From contig NZ_CP047569.1 in assembly GCF_009903625.1 (NCBI RefSeq), positions 3,652,001 through 3,716,000 on the forward strand: DNA of 64,000 bases. The letters are read 5' to 3'. Shown here piece by piece: positions 1 to 8,436 of the stretch (its first letter is position 1; each line of letters starts with the position of its first letter). Source of the DNA: Microbulbifer sp. ALW1. Its GTDB lineage: Bacteria > Pseudomonadota > Gammaproteobacteria > Pseudomonadales > Cellvibrionaceae. A program made the position numbers and the translations under genes. Below the pieces are notes generated by a model. That model saw only the letters and a program-made list of their open reading frames with translations, had not been told where the DNA came from and ran no database searches.

Positions 1-800
1 CCTTGGCGCAATTGGCGATACTGACTCTCCAGTGCATCGCCGTGGGCTTGTGCCTGCCAGTCACGCAGCACCTGCGACCGGACACTGGCAAAATCCGCGC
101 TGGCCTGCGCGGTGTATTCCTCAACGAATACGAGATGCATGCCGTATTCTGAATGCACGGGCCCCACCCACTGTCCCCGAGGCTGGTCAAGCACCGCTTC
201 AGCGAATCCAGTACCCAGTTGTTTATTCACTTCTTCCAATGAGGCCTGAGTGAACTGTCGCGGCAACAAGTGACTGTCACCAGCGGTCGCCCATTTTTCT
301 CCATCGGCCAGCGCGGCAAGGGCCATCTCCGCATCCTGCTCAGGTTCAGCCCGTCGATCAACATTAAAATAAATCTGACGGAAGCTCAGCCGCGCCGGAA
401 GCTGGTAGCGATCCCCATTGTCCCGATAGAACTGCTGCAGTACTTCTGTTTCTGGCTCCACCGCGTTCACCAGATCCCGCGCGAGGAATTCCATTTTCAG
501 CCGCAGGCGCCGACGAATTACCGTATCGTCGGCTTCCAGGCCGAGTTTCAGGGCCTCGCGGTAAAGCACTTCCTCGCGCACGAGGTTGTCCACCAGCTTC
601 TGTATCTCCTCATCGCTCGGTGGGCGCTGCCAGCTTCGCTCAAACACTGCCGCAAGGTGCTCGATCCGGCTTGGCGTAATCACGATCTCTTCCGCGTCTG
701 CGTCACCGCCAAACAGGCCATCAATGGCGAACAGCAAGCCGCCAATCAAAGCGAAGTGCAGCAGGGGGTCGCGCAGCAATGGGACTTTTTTCAAATTCAT
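1..800 (-). CDS. Membrane-anchored PpiC-type (parvulin) peptidyl-prolyl isomerase, 3' end cut off
   Basis: About 266 residues are visible, beginning MNLKKVPLLRDP; the gene runs off the left edge of the window. A single hydrophobic segment near residues 13-25 suggests an inner-membrane anchor with the rest in the periplasm. A helical SurA-like N-terminal part (residues 30-110) is followed by a parvulin core; the stretch GPVHSEYGMHLVFVEE near residues 218-233 fits the PpiC consensus well. Such proteins isomerise X-Pro bonds and help exported proteins fold. The gene starts 39 bases after the DUF3604 stop on the same strand, so the two are probably co-transcribed and the isomerase may serve the exported hydrolases. 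The family assignment is firm; the client is inference. Confidence 0.85.
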   Translation of the reverse strand, partial: MNLKKVPLLRDPLLHFALIGGLLFAIDGLFGGDADAEEIVITPSRIEHLAAVFERSWQRPPSDEEIQKLVDNLVREEVLYREALKLGLEADDTVIRRRLRLKMEFLARDLVNAVEPETEVLQQFYRDNGDRYQLPARLSFRQIYFNVDRRAEPEQDAEMALAALADGEKWATAGDSHLLPRQFTQASLEEVNKQLGTGFAEAVLDQPRGQWVGPVHSEYGMHLVFVEEYTAQASADFASVRSQVLRDWQAQAHGDALESQYRQLRQ

Positions 801-839
801 ATCAACCACTCGATAACCGTCAACAACCCATTCGATAAA

Positions 840-2756
840 TTACCGCGCTTGCGGCGTGTACCAGATGGGCGAACTCCAGGCGCGCTCCTGAATCGATACC
901 GGAAGGTCTTCGCGGGGTTTACGCCCCAGTGCCTTGGCATCATAGGTGGACCAGCGCGGCGTTGGGATTTCCAGCACGCGCACGTAGTAGAAGGCGTGCT
1001 GCTGAGGCTGAAAATTATCGTCTCGCCATACCACCGACAGCTGAGCGTCTCCGATCTCGTTGGTGTAGGTAGCTGTAGACGGGTCGACAGTATTACCCAC
1101 CGGTGCCACCTTGCCGTCTGAATCGGCAACGCGGCCATCGGACAGGGCCACATCAAAAATCGCTTCGCGCTGTTCGCCATCTTCGACCCAGCCTTTCACC
1201 ACCTGAATACGATCCAGGTTTGCACCGGCACTGTCTTTCATGGCGCTGATCAGGAATACCGGCTTTTTACCGCCGCCTGCACTGGGCAAATCGCCACCCA
1301 TGGGCACGCCCGCGTCGTAAGCCTGTTGCAACCAGTCTGCTTTGCTGAGGGTGTCATCGCTAAAATCCCAGCCGCCGAAGAAACGCAGTTTCATGCGGGT
1401 GCCGGAGGTTGCATAGGTTTCCTTGCGCATCAACGCCGCGTAGATTGCCTCGCGAGTATTTTCAGGTGCCCACACGGCCGCGAGACCACCGGAGCTGAAC
1501 TCGCGTACACGGCGATTGTTGATGTCGTCACCGGGAAGCGGGCCGTCGAGGCGTTTCTCGGGTGTTGCTTCAAAAGCGAATTTGCCGGTGTGGTTGTCTT
1601 CCTCCACCGAGGCCGCTGCATTGTGGGTATCGGAATCGCCGATCAAACCGAATTTGTAGGGGTTGCCACGCCCGTCTGCGGCCATCGACAATCCATCGAG
1701 ATAAGCTTGCCGTGCGTAGCCGCCTTTCTTGTGCTCCGGCACCGCCGCGGTACTTGCGGACAGCAGGTAGTCCCACAGTTCAAAGCCGGCAAACTCGTCG
1801 TTCGGCGACAGCAGCGGATGGGTTTCCGAGGAACCCTTGATCTGGCTCACCTCGTACAGCGGCTCATTGGCGAGGCGCGCCTCAATGTATTCTGCCGACA
1901 GCGGCTCACCGTCCGCGGTTACGGTGGGGAACATCAGGCCGTCACTGGCGTTGCCGTTGTGGCTGATTGCCAGCAACGTGGCGCCGTTGGCGCGGGCGCG
2001 GTCCATGTATTTCCAAAGGTCCTGCGGGTCTTCGGATTCATTGGTACTGAATGGCAGCTCCGGTACCCCTTTGGAAGATTCGAATACCACTACCCGATGC
2101 AGGTTGCGCATGTCCGGTGTGGAGGTCCATTCAAACGCGGGAAAGGTAGTGAATTTTCCCGGCTCATAGTATTCATCTGCAGTATCCACCACTTCCCGCC
2201 AGATCGGCTTCATGATGGAGGGATCAGCCAGTGCCGGATCGGCCTTGCCCGGGGACATGGTGTCCAACACCCGTGCGTAGGCATCGAACGCTACCTTCTT
2301 ATCCTTGGAAGTAATTTCACTGGCGATCGGCAGTTTGCTCGCGGGGTTATCCGGATCCTGCATTTTTTTGAATACGCCAAGGTATTCCGAGTGGTCGGAA
2401 ACCGCGTAAAAATCCAGCGGGCGCTTGATCTGCATCACCCCGGCAGCCGCCGCTGCGGGAATGGCTTCGCCCTTAGCCCAGCGGTAGGCGTCAGCCGGTG
2501 TGGTATTGGCGCCATTGGTCAGGGCATCGAAGGAATAACTGGTGTGAACGTGAAAATTTCCAAAGTAAACCTGTTTAGCGATAGCGGCCTCGTGTGCGTC
2601 ACCCGGGTTACTAACCGACAGCGCGGATTCTTCACCAGTTATCGCCTGTTCGGTTTCTCCTTTGCCCCCGGAAAGTTCGCTGTTGTTATTCGCCACCGGT
2701 TCACCACAGCCAGCCAGGCCAAGCACCAGTAGGCAGACACCAGAAATAAATCGCAT
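840..2756 (-). CDS. DUF3604 lipoprotein (PHP-like metal hydrolase), copy 1
   Basis: The product has 638 residues and opens with a lipoprotein signal (MRFISGVCLLVLGLAGC, lipobox Cys17), so it should be lipidated and exported. From residue 64 it has the DUF3604 signature: YFGNFHVHTSYSFDA (H69, H71), then AVSDHSEYLG (D121, H122), ISHNGN and GDSDTH. These resemble the metal-binding motifs of the PHP phosphoesterase superfamily. It ends in SSPIWYTPQAR, nearly identical to the tails of the two other DUF3604 proteins in this window. A minus-strand terminator at 2815-2846 separates it from the upstream cupin operon, so it probably has its own promoter and runs on into the parvulin gene. The substrate is unknown; phosphoester hydrolysis is inferred from the motifs only. 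Confidence 0.88.
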   Translation of the reverse strand: MRFISGVCLLVLGLAGCGEPVANNNSELSGGKGETEQAITGEESALSVSNPGDAHEAAIAKQVYFGNFHVHTSYSFDALTNGANTTPADAYRWAKGEAIPAAAAAGVMQIKRPLDFYAVSDHSEYLGVFKKMQDPDNPASKLPIASEITSKDKKVAFDAYARVLDTMSPGKADPALADPSIMKPIWREVVDTADEYYEPGKFTTFPAFEWTSTPDMRNLHRVVVFESSKGVPELPFSTNESEDPQDLWKYMDRARANGATLLAISHNGNASDGLMFPTVTADGEPLSAEYIEARLANEPLYEVSQIKGSSETHPLLSPNDEFAGFELWDYLLSASTAAVPEHKKGGYARQAYLDGLSMAADGRGNPYKFGLIGDSDTHNAAASVEEDNHTGKFAFEATPEKRLDGPLPGDDINNRRVREFSSGGLAAVWAPENTREAIYAALMRKETYATSGTRMKLRFFGGWDFSDDTLSKADWLQQAYDAGVPMGGDLPSAGGGKKPVFLISAMKDSAGANLDRIQVVKGWVEDGEQREAIFDVALSDGRVADSDGKVAPVGNTVDPSTATYTNEIGDAQLSVVWRDDNFQPQQHAFYYVRVLEIPTPRWSTYDAKALGRKPREDLPVSIQERAWSSPIWYTPQAR

Positions 2757-2814
2757 CTGTTTATCTCGTTATTTTTTTAGCGGGTTTGCCATTTGACTGC
2801 GCAAATGAAGCGTG

Positions 2815-2846
2815 AAAAAAGCGGCCTTTCCACCGGGAAAGACCGC
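2815..2846 (-). terminator. Intrinsic terminator of the cupin-SDR-ADH-TonB receptor unit
   Basis: Read on the minus strand, an 11-12 bp stem with one mismatch (GCGGTCTTTCC / GGAAAGGCCGC) is followed directly by TTTTTT. It lies 56 bases after the cupin stop and before the DUF3604 start, so it should end the upstream transcript. Confidence 0.85.
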
Positions 2847-2901
2847 AATACACAACAGCAAGGAAAGTTGCGTAAGGACGCTTACTTTCAAAGCAAGGCG
2901 A

Positions 2902-3408
2902 TTACTCGTCGGAGTAGCCGGCACCCACCGTCGGCTTGATATAACGCGGCACTACACCCTGAGCTTTTGCAGCTTCGCGAATCATCATTTCAATCCAACC
3001 AGCGTCCATAACATTCATGAACTCGTCGTTTTCGTCAAAATTGATATTGGCACCGGTCACCATCATGAAGGTGTCAGTCACTTCCGTGTTGCTTTCCGGA
3101 ACGTGCAGCTGGTGAATGGAACCGCCCGGCTCGTACAGGTAGCTGCCTGCGGTTTGCGGCTGATCCGGATATTCCACGTAATGCCAGCTGCCAGTCATGG
3201 TATACAGGTGTACGGCACCAGTATGGAAGTGCTTGGGCAAGGTGACACCCGCCTCAAACAACACACGCAATACCCAGACGCCATTCTCGGCATCCAGGAA
3301 ACAGGGATAGACATGCACGCCCGGCAATACATTACGAATTAGAGGAAGCTTGCTAGTGTCCAGGGTAAGCAGGGAGTCCTGCGGATGAATAGGCAGTGGA
3401 AGTACCAT
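2902..3408 (-). CDS. Cupin of the 2,4'-dihydroxyacetophenone dioxygenase (DAD) type
   Basis: The protein has 168 residues, no signal peptide, and is presumably cytoplasmic. It is a single-domain cupin: KHFHTGAVHLYTMTG (H60, H62 and possibly H67 as metal ligands) forms the first cupin motif, and EPGGSIHQLHVPE (H99/H102) the second. Overall length and pattern match the DAD-like cupin family, whose characterised member uses non-haem Fe to cleave the C-C bond of an aromatic hydroxyketone. The gene is last in the unit TonB receptor, alcohol dehydrogenase, SDR, cupin. That order suggests a ketone produced by the dehydrogenases could be its substrate. Family membership is well supported; the exact reaction is not. 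Confidence 0.8.
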   Translation of the reverse strand: MVLPLPIHPQDSLLTLDTSKLPLIRNVLPGVHVYPCFLDAENGVWVLRVLFEAGVTLPKHFHTGAVHLYTMTGSWHYVEYPDQPQTAGSYLYEPGGSIHQLHVPESNTEVTDTFMMVTGANINFDENDEFMNVMDAGWIEMMIREAAKAQGVVPRYIKPTVGAGYSDE

Positions 3409-3444
3409 AATATTTTCCTTTTATGCTCTGAGTGAGCTTCGGTT

Positions 3445-4425
3445 TTATGCTTGGGAGTAAGCCTGACGAATTTCCTGCATGGCTTCGTCCAGGGTGACAG
3501 TTGGCTGATACCCCAGGAGCTTTTGCGCTTTGCTCGCGTCAAAAATGCTTTCCACACCGGTCAGGCGGTAGGCCAGGCGCGTTACCGGAGGAGCCTTCTT
3601 TAACCCGAATAGATTGCCAAAAAATTCCAGAACCGGGGCCAGCACCCGCGCAACGCCATTGGGAATACTTTTTGGTTGCGGCAATGACAGTGTTTGCGAC
3701 AGCGCGTCGAGATATTGCTTCCAGGTCACGCCCTGGCCGTCGGAAATCACAAAAATTTCCCCGCTCTCGATGCCGTCTTTACTGCCGGCAAGGGTCATTG
3801 CGTTGACCAGGTTGCGTACATGCACCAGACCCGCGTCCCACTCGCCACTGCCCATCAGTGCCGGTTTTTTCTCGGACAGGAATTCATGGAAACGATTGAC
3901 CCACACACTGCCAACGCCATACACATTGGCCGGGCGGATAATCACCGCATTCAGACCGAGCTCGCGTACCGCTTGCAGCGTCACATCTTCCTGCTGTTGT
4001 TTGGCAAATTCGTAGCTGGAGGACGGTACACCGCGAGGTGTGGATTCGTCCAACCTGCCACTGCCCATGGCACTGGCAAATGCGGCGATACTGGTAGTGA
4101 CCACAAAGCGGGCATCCCACTTGAGTGCCAGTAAAATCGCCTGCTCGGTACCGCGCACGGTGATGTCTACGTGCTCCTGACGCGAGCCCCAATCGCTCAC
4201 TACCGCCGCCAGGTGAAAGATGGTGTCCACCGCACCAATTTCTTCGCTGACCGCATCGAGCTTTCGTACATCCCCGGTGACGGTGCGCACGCGATCGCCC
4301 CAGGATTGTGGTACAGGCTCGCCGGGCAACATCAGTGCGATCACATTGCAGCCTTGCTCGAGTAACTGCGCCACCAGGTGGCGGCCAATAAAGCCGCCGG
4401 CACCGGTTACAAATACATTTTTCAT
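3445..4425 (-). CDS. NAD(P)-dependent epimerase/dehydratase (3-beta-HSD-like extended SDR)
   Basis: The protein has 326 residues. The Rossmann motif TGAGGFIG is at residues 7-14 and the catalytic pair SYEFAK gives Y138 and K142, with a Thr/Ser stretch (VVTTSI) before it, so it is an intact extended short-chain dehydrogenase. The family includes sugar epimerases, dihydroflavonol reductases and 3-beta-hydroxysteroid dehydrogenases. Phrases such as HLAAVVSDWG and RGTEQAILLA fit the last group better than sugar epimerases. The gene starts 15 bases after the alcohol dehydrogenase stop and precedes the cupin, so it is probably in the same transcript. It likely oxidises a secondary alcohol or reduces a ketone of the imported compound; the substrate is unknown. 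Confidence 0.85.
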   Translation of the reverse strand: MKNVFVTGAGGFIGRHLVAQLLEQGCNVIALMLPGEPVPQSWGDRVRTVTGDVRKLDAVSEEIGAVDTIFHLAAVVSDWGSRQEHVDITVRGTEQAILLALKWDARFVVTTSIAAFASAMGSGRLDESTPRGVPSSSYEFAKQQQEDVTLQAVRELGLNAVIIRPANVYGVGSVWVNRFHEFLSEKKPALMGSGEWDAGLVHVRNLVNAMTLAGSKDGIESGEIFVISDGQGVTWKQYLDALSQTLSLPQPKSIPNGVARVLAPVLEFFGNLFGLKKAPPVTRLAYRLTGVESIFDASKAQKLLGYQPTVTLDEAMQEIRQAYSQA

Positions 4426-4440
4426 CGGAATTACCTCGAG

Positions 4441-5502
4441 TTACTCTGCATACACAAGTTCGCCCGCACGCCAAGGTTCAACAATGACCTTGATGTGGGA
4501 GTTGGGTTGCATCAGAGTCTTGAAAGCACCGGGCACACCATCGATACCCACGGTGCCGGTCCACAGTGCCTTCCAATTGACCTGGCCCTTGGCGATACGG
4601 TTGAGACACTCGGCAAACTCATCCGGTGTGTAGTAGTAGGTAAAGCGGATATCCATTTCCTTCACCAGTGCAAAGGCGAAGTTCACCGGTGTTTCCGCGG
4701 TGTGGACACCGGTCACTACGAGGCGGGCCTTAGGCGGTGCACGGCGAATAAACCCATCCAGCAGCGTGTGGATTCCCACACATTCAAAAATCACTACCTG
4801 GTTGTCACCGGCCAGTGCAGCGGCTTTCGCAACTTCGTCCTCACTGGTCGGATCGATCACCTCAGTGGCACCGAATTCCAGCGCCATTTCGCGACTGGAG
4901 GCCTGCGGGTCGGAAGCAACGATGTGTCGCACACCGCGCAGACGCAGTGCGGCGATGACCGCAAGCCCGATGGGGCCGCAGCCGGCAACAAGCGCCACCT
5001 CGTTTTCGCCAATGTCCGAGCGATTGACCGAGTGCAGGCCGACCGCGAGTGGCTCGGTGATTGCCGCCGCCTGCGGGGAAACCCCTTCCGGCAGTGGCAG
5101 CATCAGCGCTTCGTCGAGCAGGAAATATTCGGAATATGCACCGTTCACACCGGGGGTTACTCCAATACCCGCGCCGTTCTGGGACATCAGAATGGGCACG
5201 CTGGTGACCTTGGAGCCCACCGCCAGGGAACCTTGGGTTTCCGGCCCATAGGCCACGACCTCTGCACTGAATTCATGCCCGAGCATGATGTCCGGATTAA
5301 CTTCGAGTTCCGCCGGCATCAAGCCCATTTTTTTGTAGAGGTCGAATACTTCGTCGCTGTGACGAGTCAGGTGCAGGTCGGAGCCGCAGATTCCACAGGC
5401 GAGGGATTTCACCAGCACCTGCCCCGGTCCCGGTTGTGGAATGTCGACGGTTTCCAGCTGAATGGCGCCGTTGCGCAGCACCACGGATTCCATGGTTGGC
5501 AT
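4441..5502 (-). CDS. Zinc-type medium-chain alcohol dehydrogenase
   Basis: The protein has 353 residues. The catalytic zinc site is recognisable: CGICGSDLH (C36, C39) and GHEFSAEV (H76, E77). The NAD-binding Rossmann motif is GCGPIGLAVIA near residues 175-185. The usual structural-zinc lobe with four cysteines is absent; no cysteine occurs between residue 40 and about 170. It therefore belongs to the branch with a single zinc. It is the second gene after the TonB receptor, separated from it by a strong hairpin at 5549-5574, and is followed closely by the SDR and the cupin. The likely role is oxidation of an alcohol on the imported substrate. The family is certain; the substrate is unknown. 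Confidence 0.88.
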   Translation of the reverse strand: MPTMESVVLRNGAIQLETVDIPQPGPGQVLVKSLACGICGSDLHLTRHSDEVFDLYKKMGLMPAELEVNPDIMLGHEFSAEVVAYGPETQGSLAVGSKVTSVPILMSQNGAGIGVTPGVNGAYSEYFLLDEALMLPLPEGVSPQAAAITEPLAVGLHSVNRSDIGENEVALVAGCGPIGLAVIAALRLRGVRHIVASDPQASSREMALEFGATEVIDPTSEDEVAKAAALAGDNQVVIFECVGIHTLLDGFIRRAPPKARLVVTGVHTAETPVNFAFALVKEMDIRFTYYYTPDEFAECLNRIAKGQVNWKALWTGTVGIDGVPGAFKTLMQPNSHIKVIVEPWRAGELVYAE

Positions 5503-5548
5503 AATGTTTTCTCGAATTTATTTTTATGGTTGATGATGTCAAAGCGCA

Positions 5549-5574
5549 GCGACGGCGCGCAGGGGCGCCGTCGC
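5549..5574. repeat. Perfect 10-bp inverted repeat between TonB receptor and alcohol dehydrogenase genes
   Basis: GCGACGGCGC and GCGCCGTCGC flank a 6-base loop just after the TonB receptor stop. No long T-run follows on the minus strand, so it looks more like an mRNA-stabilising or attenuating intercistronic hairpin than a full terminator. It may set receptor transcript above that of the downstream enzymes. Confidence 0.6.
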
Positions 5575-5584
5575 CAGCATGCAA

Positions 5585-8164
5585 TTAATCACCCAGGGTG
5601 TAGCTGAACTTGACGTTCCAGGAGCGACCGGCCAGTGGCATGTAGTTATGCGCTCCGGCGAACAGCGGCACGTCGTTGATGTAATTGAAGTAATCGCGGT
5701 CGGTGAGGTTTTTCCCGGTCAGGGCGACCTGCCAGCTACCATCCACCGGCATAAAGATCAGACCGGCATTCACAAACGCCTTGCCCTGCTCCAGGCTGAT
5801 CGGATCCAGGTCGTCCGAGCGATAGGTATCGCTGTAGTAGTTGACCGCAAAATTCGAATTCAGCTCGTAGTTACCCAGCGGCAGGTAGTGACTGGCCGAG
5901 AGGGAGGCTGTGGTGTCCGGGGCATTCGCCGCCGGGCGACCGGACAGGTCATTGGTACCCGCAGCAGCACACAGCGCGTTGTTGTAACCCAGCGCCGCGC
6001 CCAGTTGGCCGGCGATATCACCCGCGGCACCTGCCGCCTGGTACAGCGCCTCGCGCTCCGACAGGAACTGCGCACTGGTACACGCCTGGTTGGGGAATTT
6101 GTCGTAGGAGAAATCCAGCAGGCCCAGCGCACCGGACAGAGTCAGGTTATCAGTCACCATCCAGCGGCCATCCACCTCGATTCCCTGGGAAGTGGCTTCC
6201 GCCGCATTCTGCACCTCGAAGGTGGTGTTACCGCTGAAGATTGCCGCCTGCAGGTCCTCGAAGCGGGTCTGGAATGCGGCAACATTCAGCTCCGCCGCAC
6301 CACCGAGCAGGGTCGACTTAAGACCGACTTCAAAGGAGGTAGCCTTCTCTTCTTCAAAGCTCACGTCTTCAGAGAAGGCGCCGTTGCCGCGGGTCGGGCT
6401 ACGCATGTAGAAGGAGTTGAAACCGCCCGCCTTGAAGCCAGTGGAGACCGTGGTGTACGCCATAACACTGTCATTCAGGTCGTACTGCAGGTTCACAGAC
6501 CAGGTGGGGCTGTTTTCCTTGCGCGTCATACCCGGGTCATTCGAGTTGAAGCTGTGGGTGGTGAATTCACCCACCGCACTGGACACCGCGGTTACCCAGG
6601 CCTGTTCGGTTGGGGTGGTATTGCGTTCGGCGAAGTCCACCGCATAAGTGGCCTTGTCTGCAGACTTCTCTTCACTGGTGTAACGCAGGCCGAGGGTCGT
6701 GCGGAAACTGTCGGTGATATGCCAGGTGCCCTGGGCAAAAGCACCCAGAGTATCGGTCTGCTGTTGCAGTTGGGCATAACGGCCCACGCCATCTGGTATG
6801 CCGTCAAATGCCGCCGCGGTGCCACAGGCATTTACCAGTCCGGCCGGACCGCCAAGCCCGATCACACCGGCACCGGTGGCAACCGCATCACCGCCGACAT
6901 AGAGTGAACCCAGGTCGCCGCCCATGGCGCCCACGCCAGCGGCACAGCCGCCCAGTAGCACCTGCTGCAGCACCGGGATATTGAACAGGGACAGACCGTC
7001 GACAGTCATGTCCTGCTGCTGCCAGTAGAGGCCCGTCATGTATTCGAAGTTGTCACCGGCGCTGCCACTGAAACGCACTTCCAGGCTGCTCTGGGAAAAG
7101 TCCTCGGTATCGTCAAAACGCAGGCCATCCAGCGGCGAATAGTCCGCATCCAGGTAGCGCTCGTAATCGTAGGCCGAGTGACCGGCAACGATATTGAGGG
7201 TGCCGGTATCCAGCTCGGTTTCACTCATTACCGTGAATTCGTTGTGACTACCCGACATTTTCTGGGTGGCGCCAAAATTCAGTACCGGGTTAGTGTTACC
7301 CATGCTGGTGACATCGGTACCCTCGATGGCACCCAGTGCCGCCAGCGGTCCAGCAACTTTGGTAGCGTGCGGGAAAGCGCCCATATCGAAGTCCGCACTT
7401 TCAGCAATTGCGGTAATAACGGTGCTGTCGGAAACATCCCACTCCAGGGTAGCACGGCCCATCAGCTCGTCACTGCGCGGATCGTTGGTATCGTAAAACT
7501 CGTTGTGCACCCAGCCTTTATCCATCTCCCGGGACAGCAACACCAGTCGACCGCGGACACCGTCGGCCAGCTCACCAGACACCATGCCTTCCAGTTCGCT
7601 CTGTTCGAACTCGGGGGTATAACTCGCGCTCAGTTTCGCGGTGAAGTCTTCGGTGGGGCGCGCGCTGGTGATATTCAGCGCACCGGCAACGGTGTTTTTT
7701 CCAAACAGAATACTCTGCGGACCGCGCAGTACTTCCACACGCTCCACATCCACAAACGCGAAACGGGACTGCGCCGCACGGCCGCGGTAAATGCCGTTTA
7801 CAAACGTACCCACGGACTGCTCAAAGCCGGCCTGCTCACCGGACTGCATACCGCGGATATTGATCTTGTCGGAAATGGAGCTCTTGGTAACCGACATGTT
7901 GGGGATGTATGCGGAAAAATCTTCGAAGCGTTCGATGCCCGCTTCCTGAATCGTCTCGCCGGACATGGCGGAAACCGATAGCGGCACGTCCTGCAGGGAC
8001 TGCTCGCGTTTCTGTGCGGTTACCGTCACGTTTTCCAGAACGCGACCATTGTTATCCTGGCGGTCACTTTCCGCAGTGGTTTGTGCCAGTGCGGGCATGT
8101 TGATCAGGGTGAAAATCAGACTGCTGAGAATTGTACGCTTGGTTTTGAGTTGTGACTCGATCAT
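5585..8164 (-). CDS. TonB-dependent outer-membrane receptor
   Basis: The protein has 859 residues. A signal peptide ends near LPALAQ-like residues (INMPALAQ, around residue 28), and a TonB-box-like VTVTAQKRE follows at about residues 46-54. The plug domain (about 55-165) contains NIRGM and VLRGPQSILFGKNTVAGALNI, and a 22-strand barrel ends in a terminal aromatic-containing strand (WNVKFSYTLGD). The plug resembles receptors common in sphingomonads and marine gammaproteobacteria that take up small hydrophobic or aromatic compounds more than SusC-type glycan receptors; I see no SusD partner. It is first in the minus-strand unit with ADH, SDR and cupin, and diverges from the AraC regulator gene. 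Import of the pathway substrate or a related ligand is inferred. Confidence 0.92.
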   Translation of the reverse strand: MIESQLKTKRTILSSLIFTLINMPALAQTTAESDRQDNNGRVLENVTVTAQKREQSLQDVPLSVSAMSGETIQEAGIERFEDFSAYIPNMSVTKSSISDKINIRGMQSGEQAGFEQSVGTFVNGIYRGRAAQSRFAFVDVERVEVLRGPQSILFGKNTVAGALNITSARPTEDFTAKLSASYTPEFEQSELEGMVSGELADGVRGRLVLLSREMDKGWVHNEFYDTNDPRSDELMGRATLEWDVSDSTVITAIAESADFDMGAFPHATKVAGPLAALGAIEGTDVTSMGNTNPVLNFGATQKMSGSHNEFTVMSETELDTGTLNIVAGHSAYDYERYLDADYSPLDGLRFDDTEDFSQSSLEVRFSGSAGDNFEYMTGLYWQQQDMTVDGLSLFNIPVLQQVLLGGCAAGVGAMGGDLGSLYVGGDAVATGAGVIGLGGPAGLVNACGTAAAFDGIPDGVGRYAQLQQQTDTLGAFAQGTWHITDSFRTTLGLRYTSEEKSADKATYAVDFAERNTTPTEQAWVTAVSSAVGEFTTHSFNSNDPGMTRKENSPTWSVNLQYDLNDSVMAYTTVSTGFKAGGFNSFYMRSPTRGNGAFSEDVSFEEEKATSFEVGLKSTLLGGAAELNVAAFQTRFEDLQAAIFSGNTTFEVQNAAEATSQGIEVDGRWMVTDNLTLSGALGLLDFSYDKFPNQACTSAQFLSEREALYQAAGAAGDIAGQLGAALGYNNALCAAAGTNDLSGRPAANAPDTTASLSASHYLPLGNYELNSNFAVNYYSDTYRSDDLDPISLEQGKAFVNAGLIFMPVDGSWQVALTGKNLTDRDYFNYINDVPLFAGAHNYMPLAGRSWNVKFSYTLGD

Positions 8165-8436
8165 CGCTAGGCGTCCTCGTTTAGCGTTATTTTTATATGT
8201 GCCGGGAGTAACCGATCTGCTGCCGGCATGCCCTTAGTGCTACAGGAACGACTAGGAGAGTAATTGAGCCCGAATTATTCGGTTTGATTTTTTGGGACAA
8301 ACACTTTGCAAAACGGGACAGTGGCGATAAGCTCACTCATCGCGGCACCAGAGTTGTGCCACGATTGGCAAAAGCGGCGACAGACCGCAGGTCCATATAT
8401 CTAATAATGAATAATGAAGCGATGTGAGCCACGAGC
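8165..8436. promoter_or_regulatory. Divergent control region between TonB receptor and AraC-family regulator
   Basis: This 272-base region separates two divergent genes. It holds GGGACA at 8294-8299 and again at 8315-8320, in direct orientation and exactly 21 bp apart, the spacing typical for the two half-sites of an AraC-family protein. A 13-base palindrome CCGAAT-T-ATTCGG lies at 8270-8282 on the receptor side, and GGCAC-N7-GTGCC at 8344-8360. No promoter box can be assigned with certainty. Autoregulation plus activation of the receptor unit is the natural reading, as inference. Confidence 0.5.
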
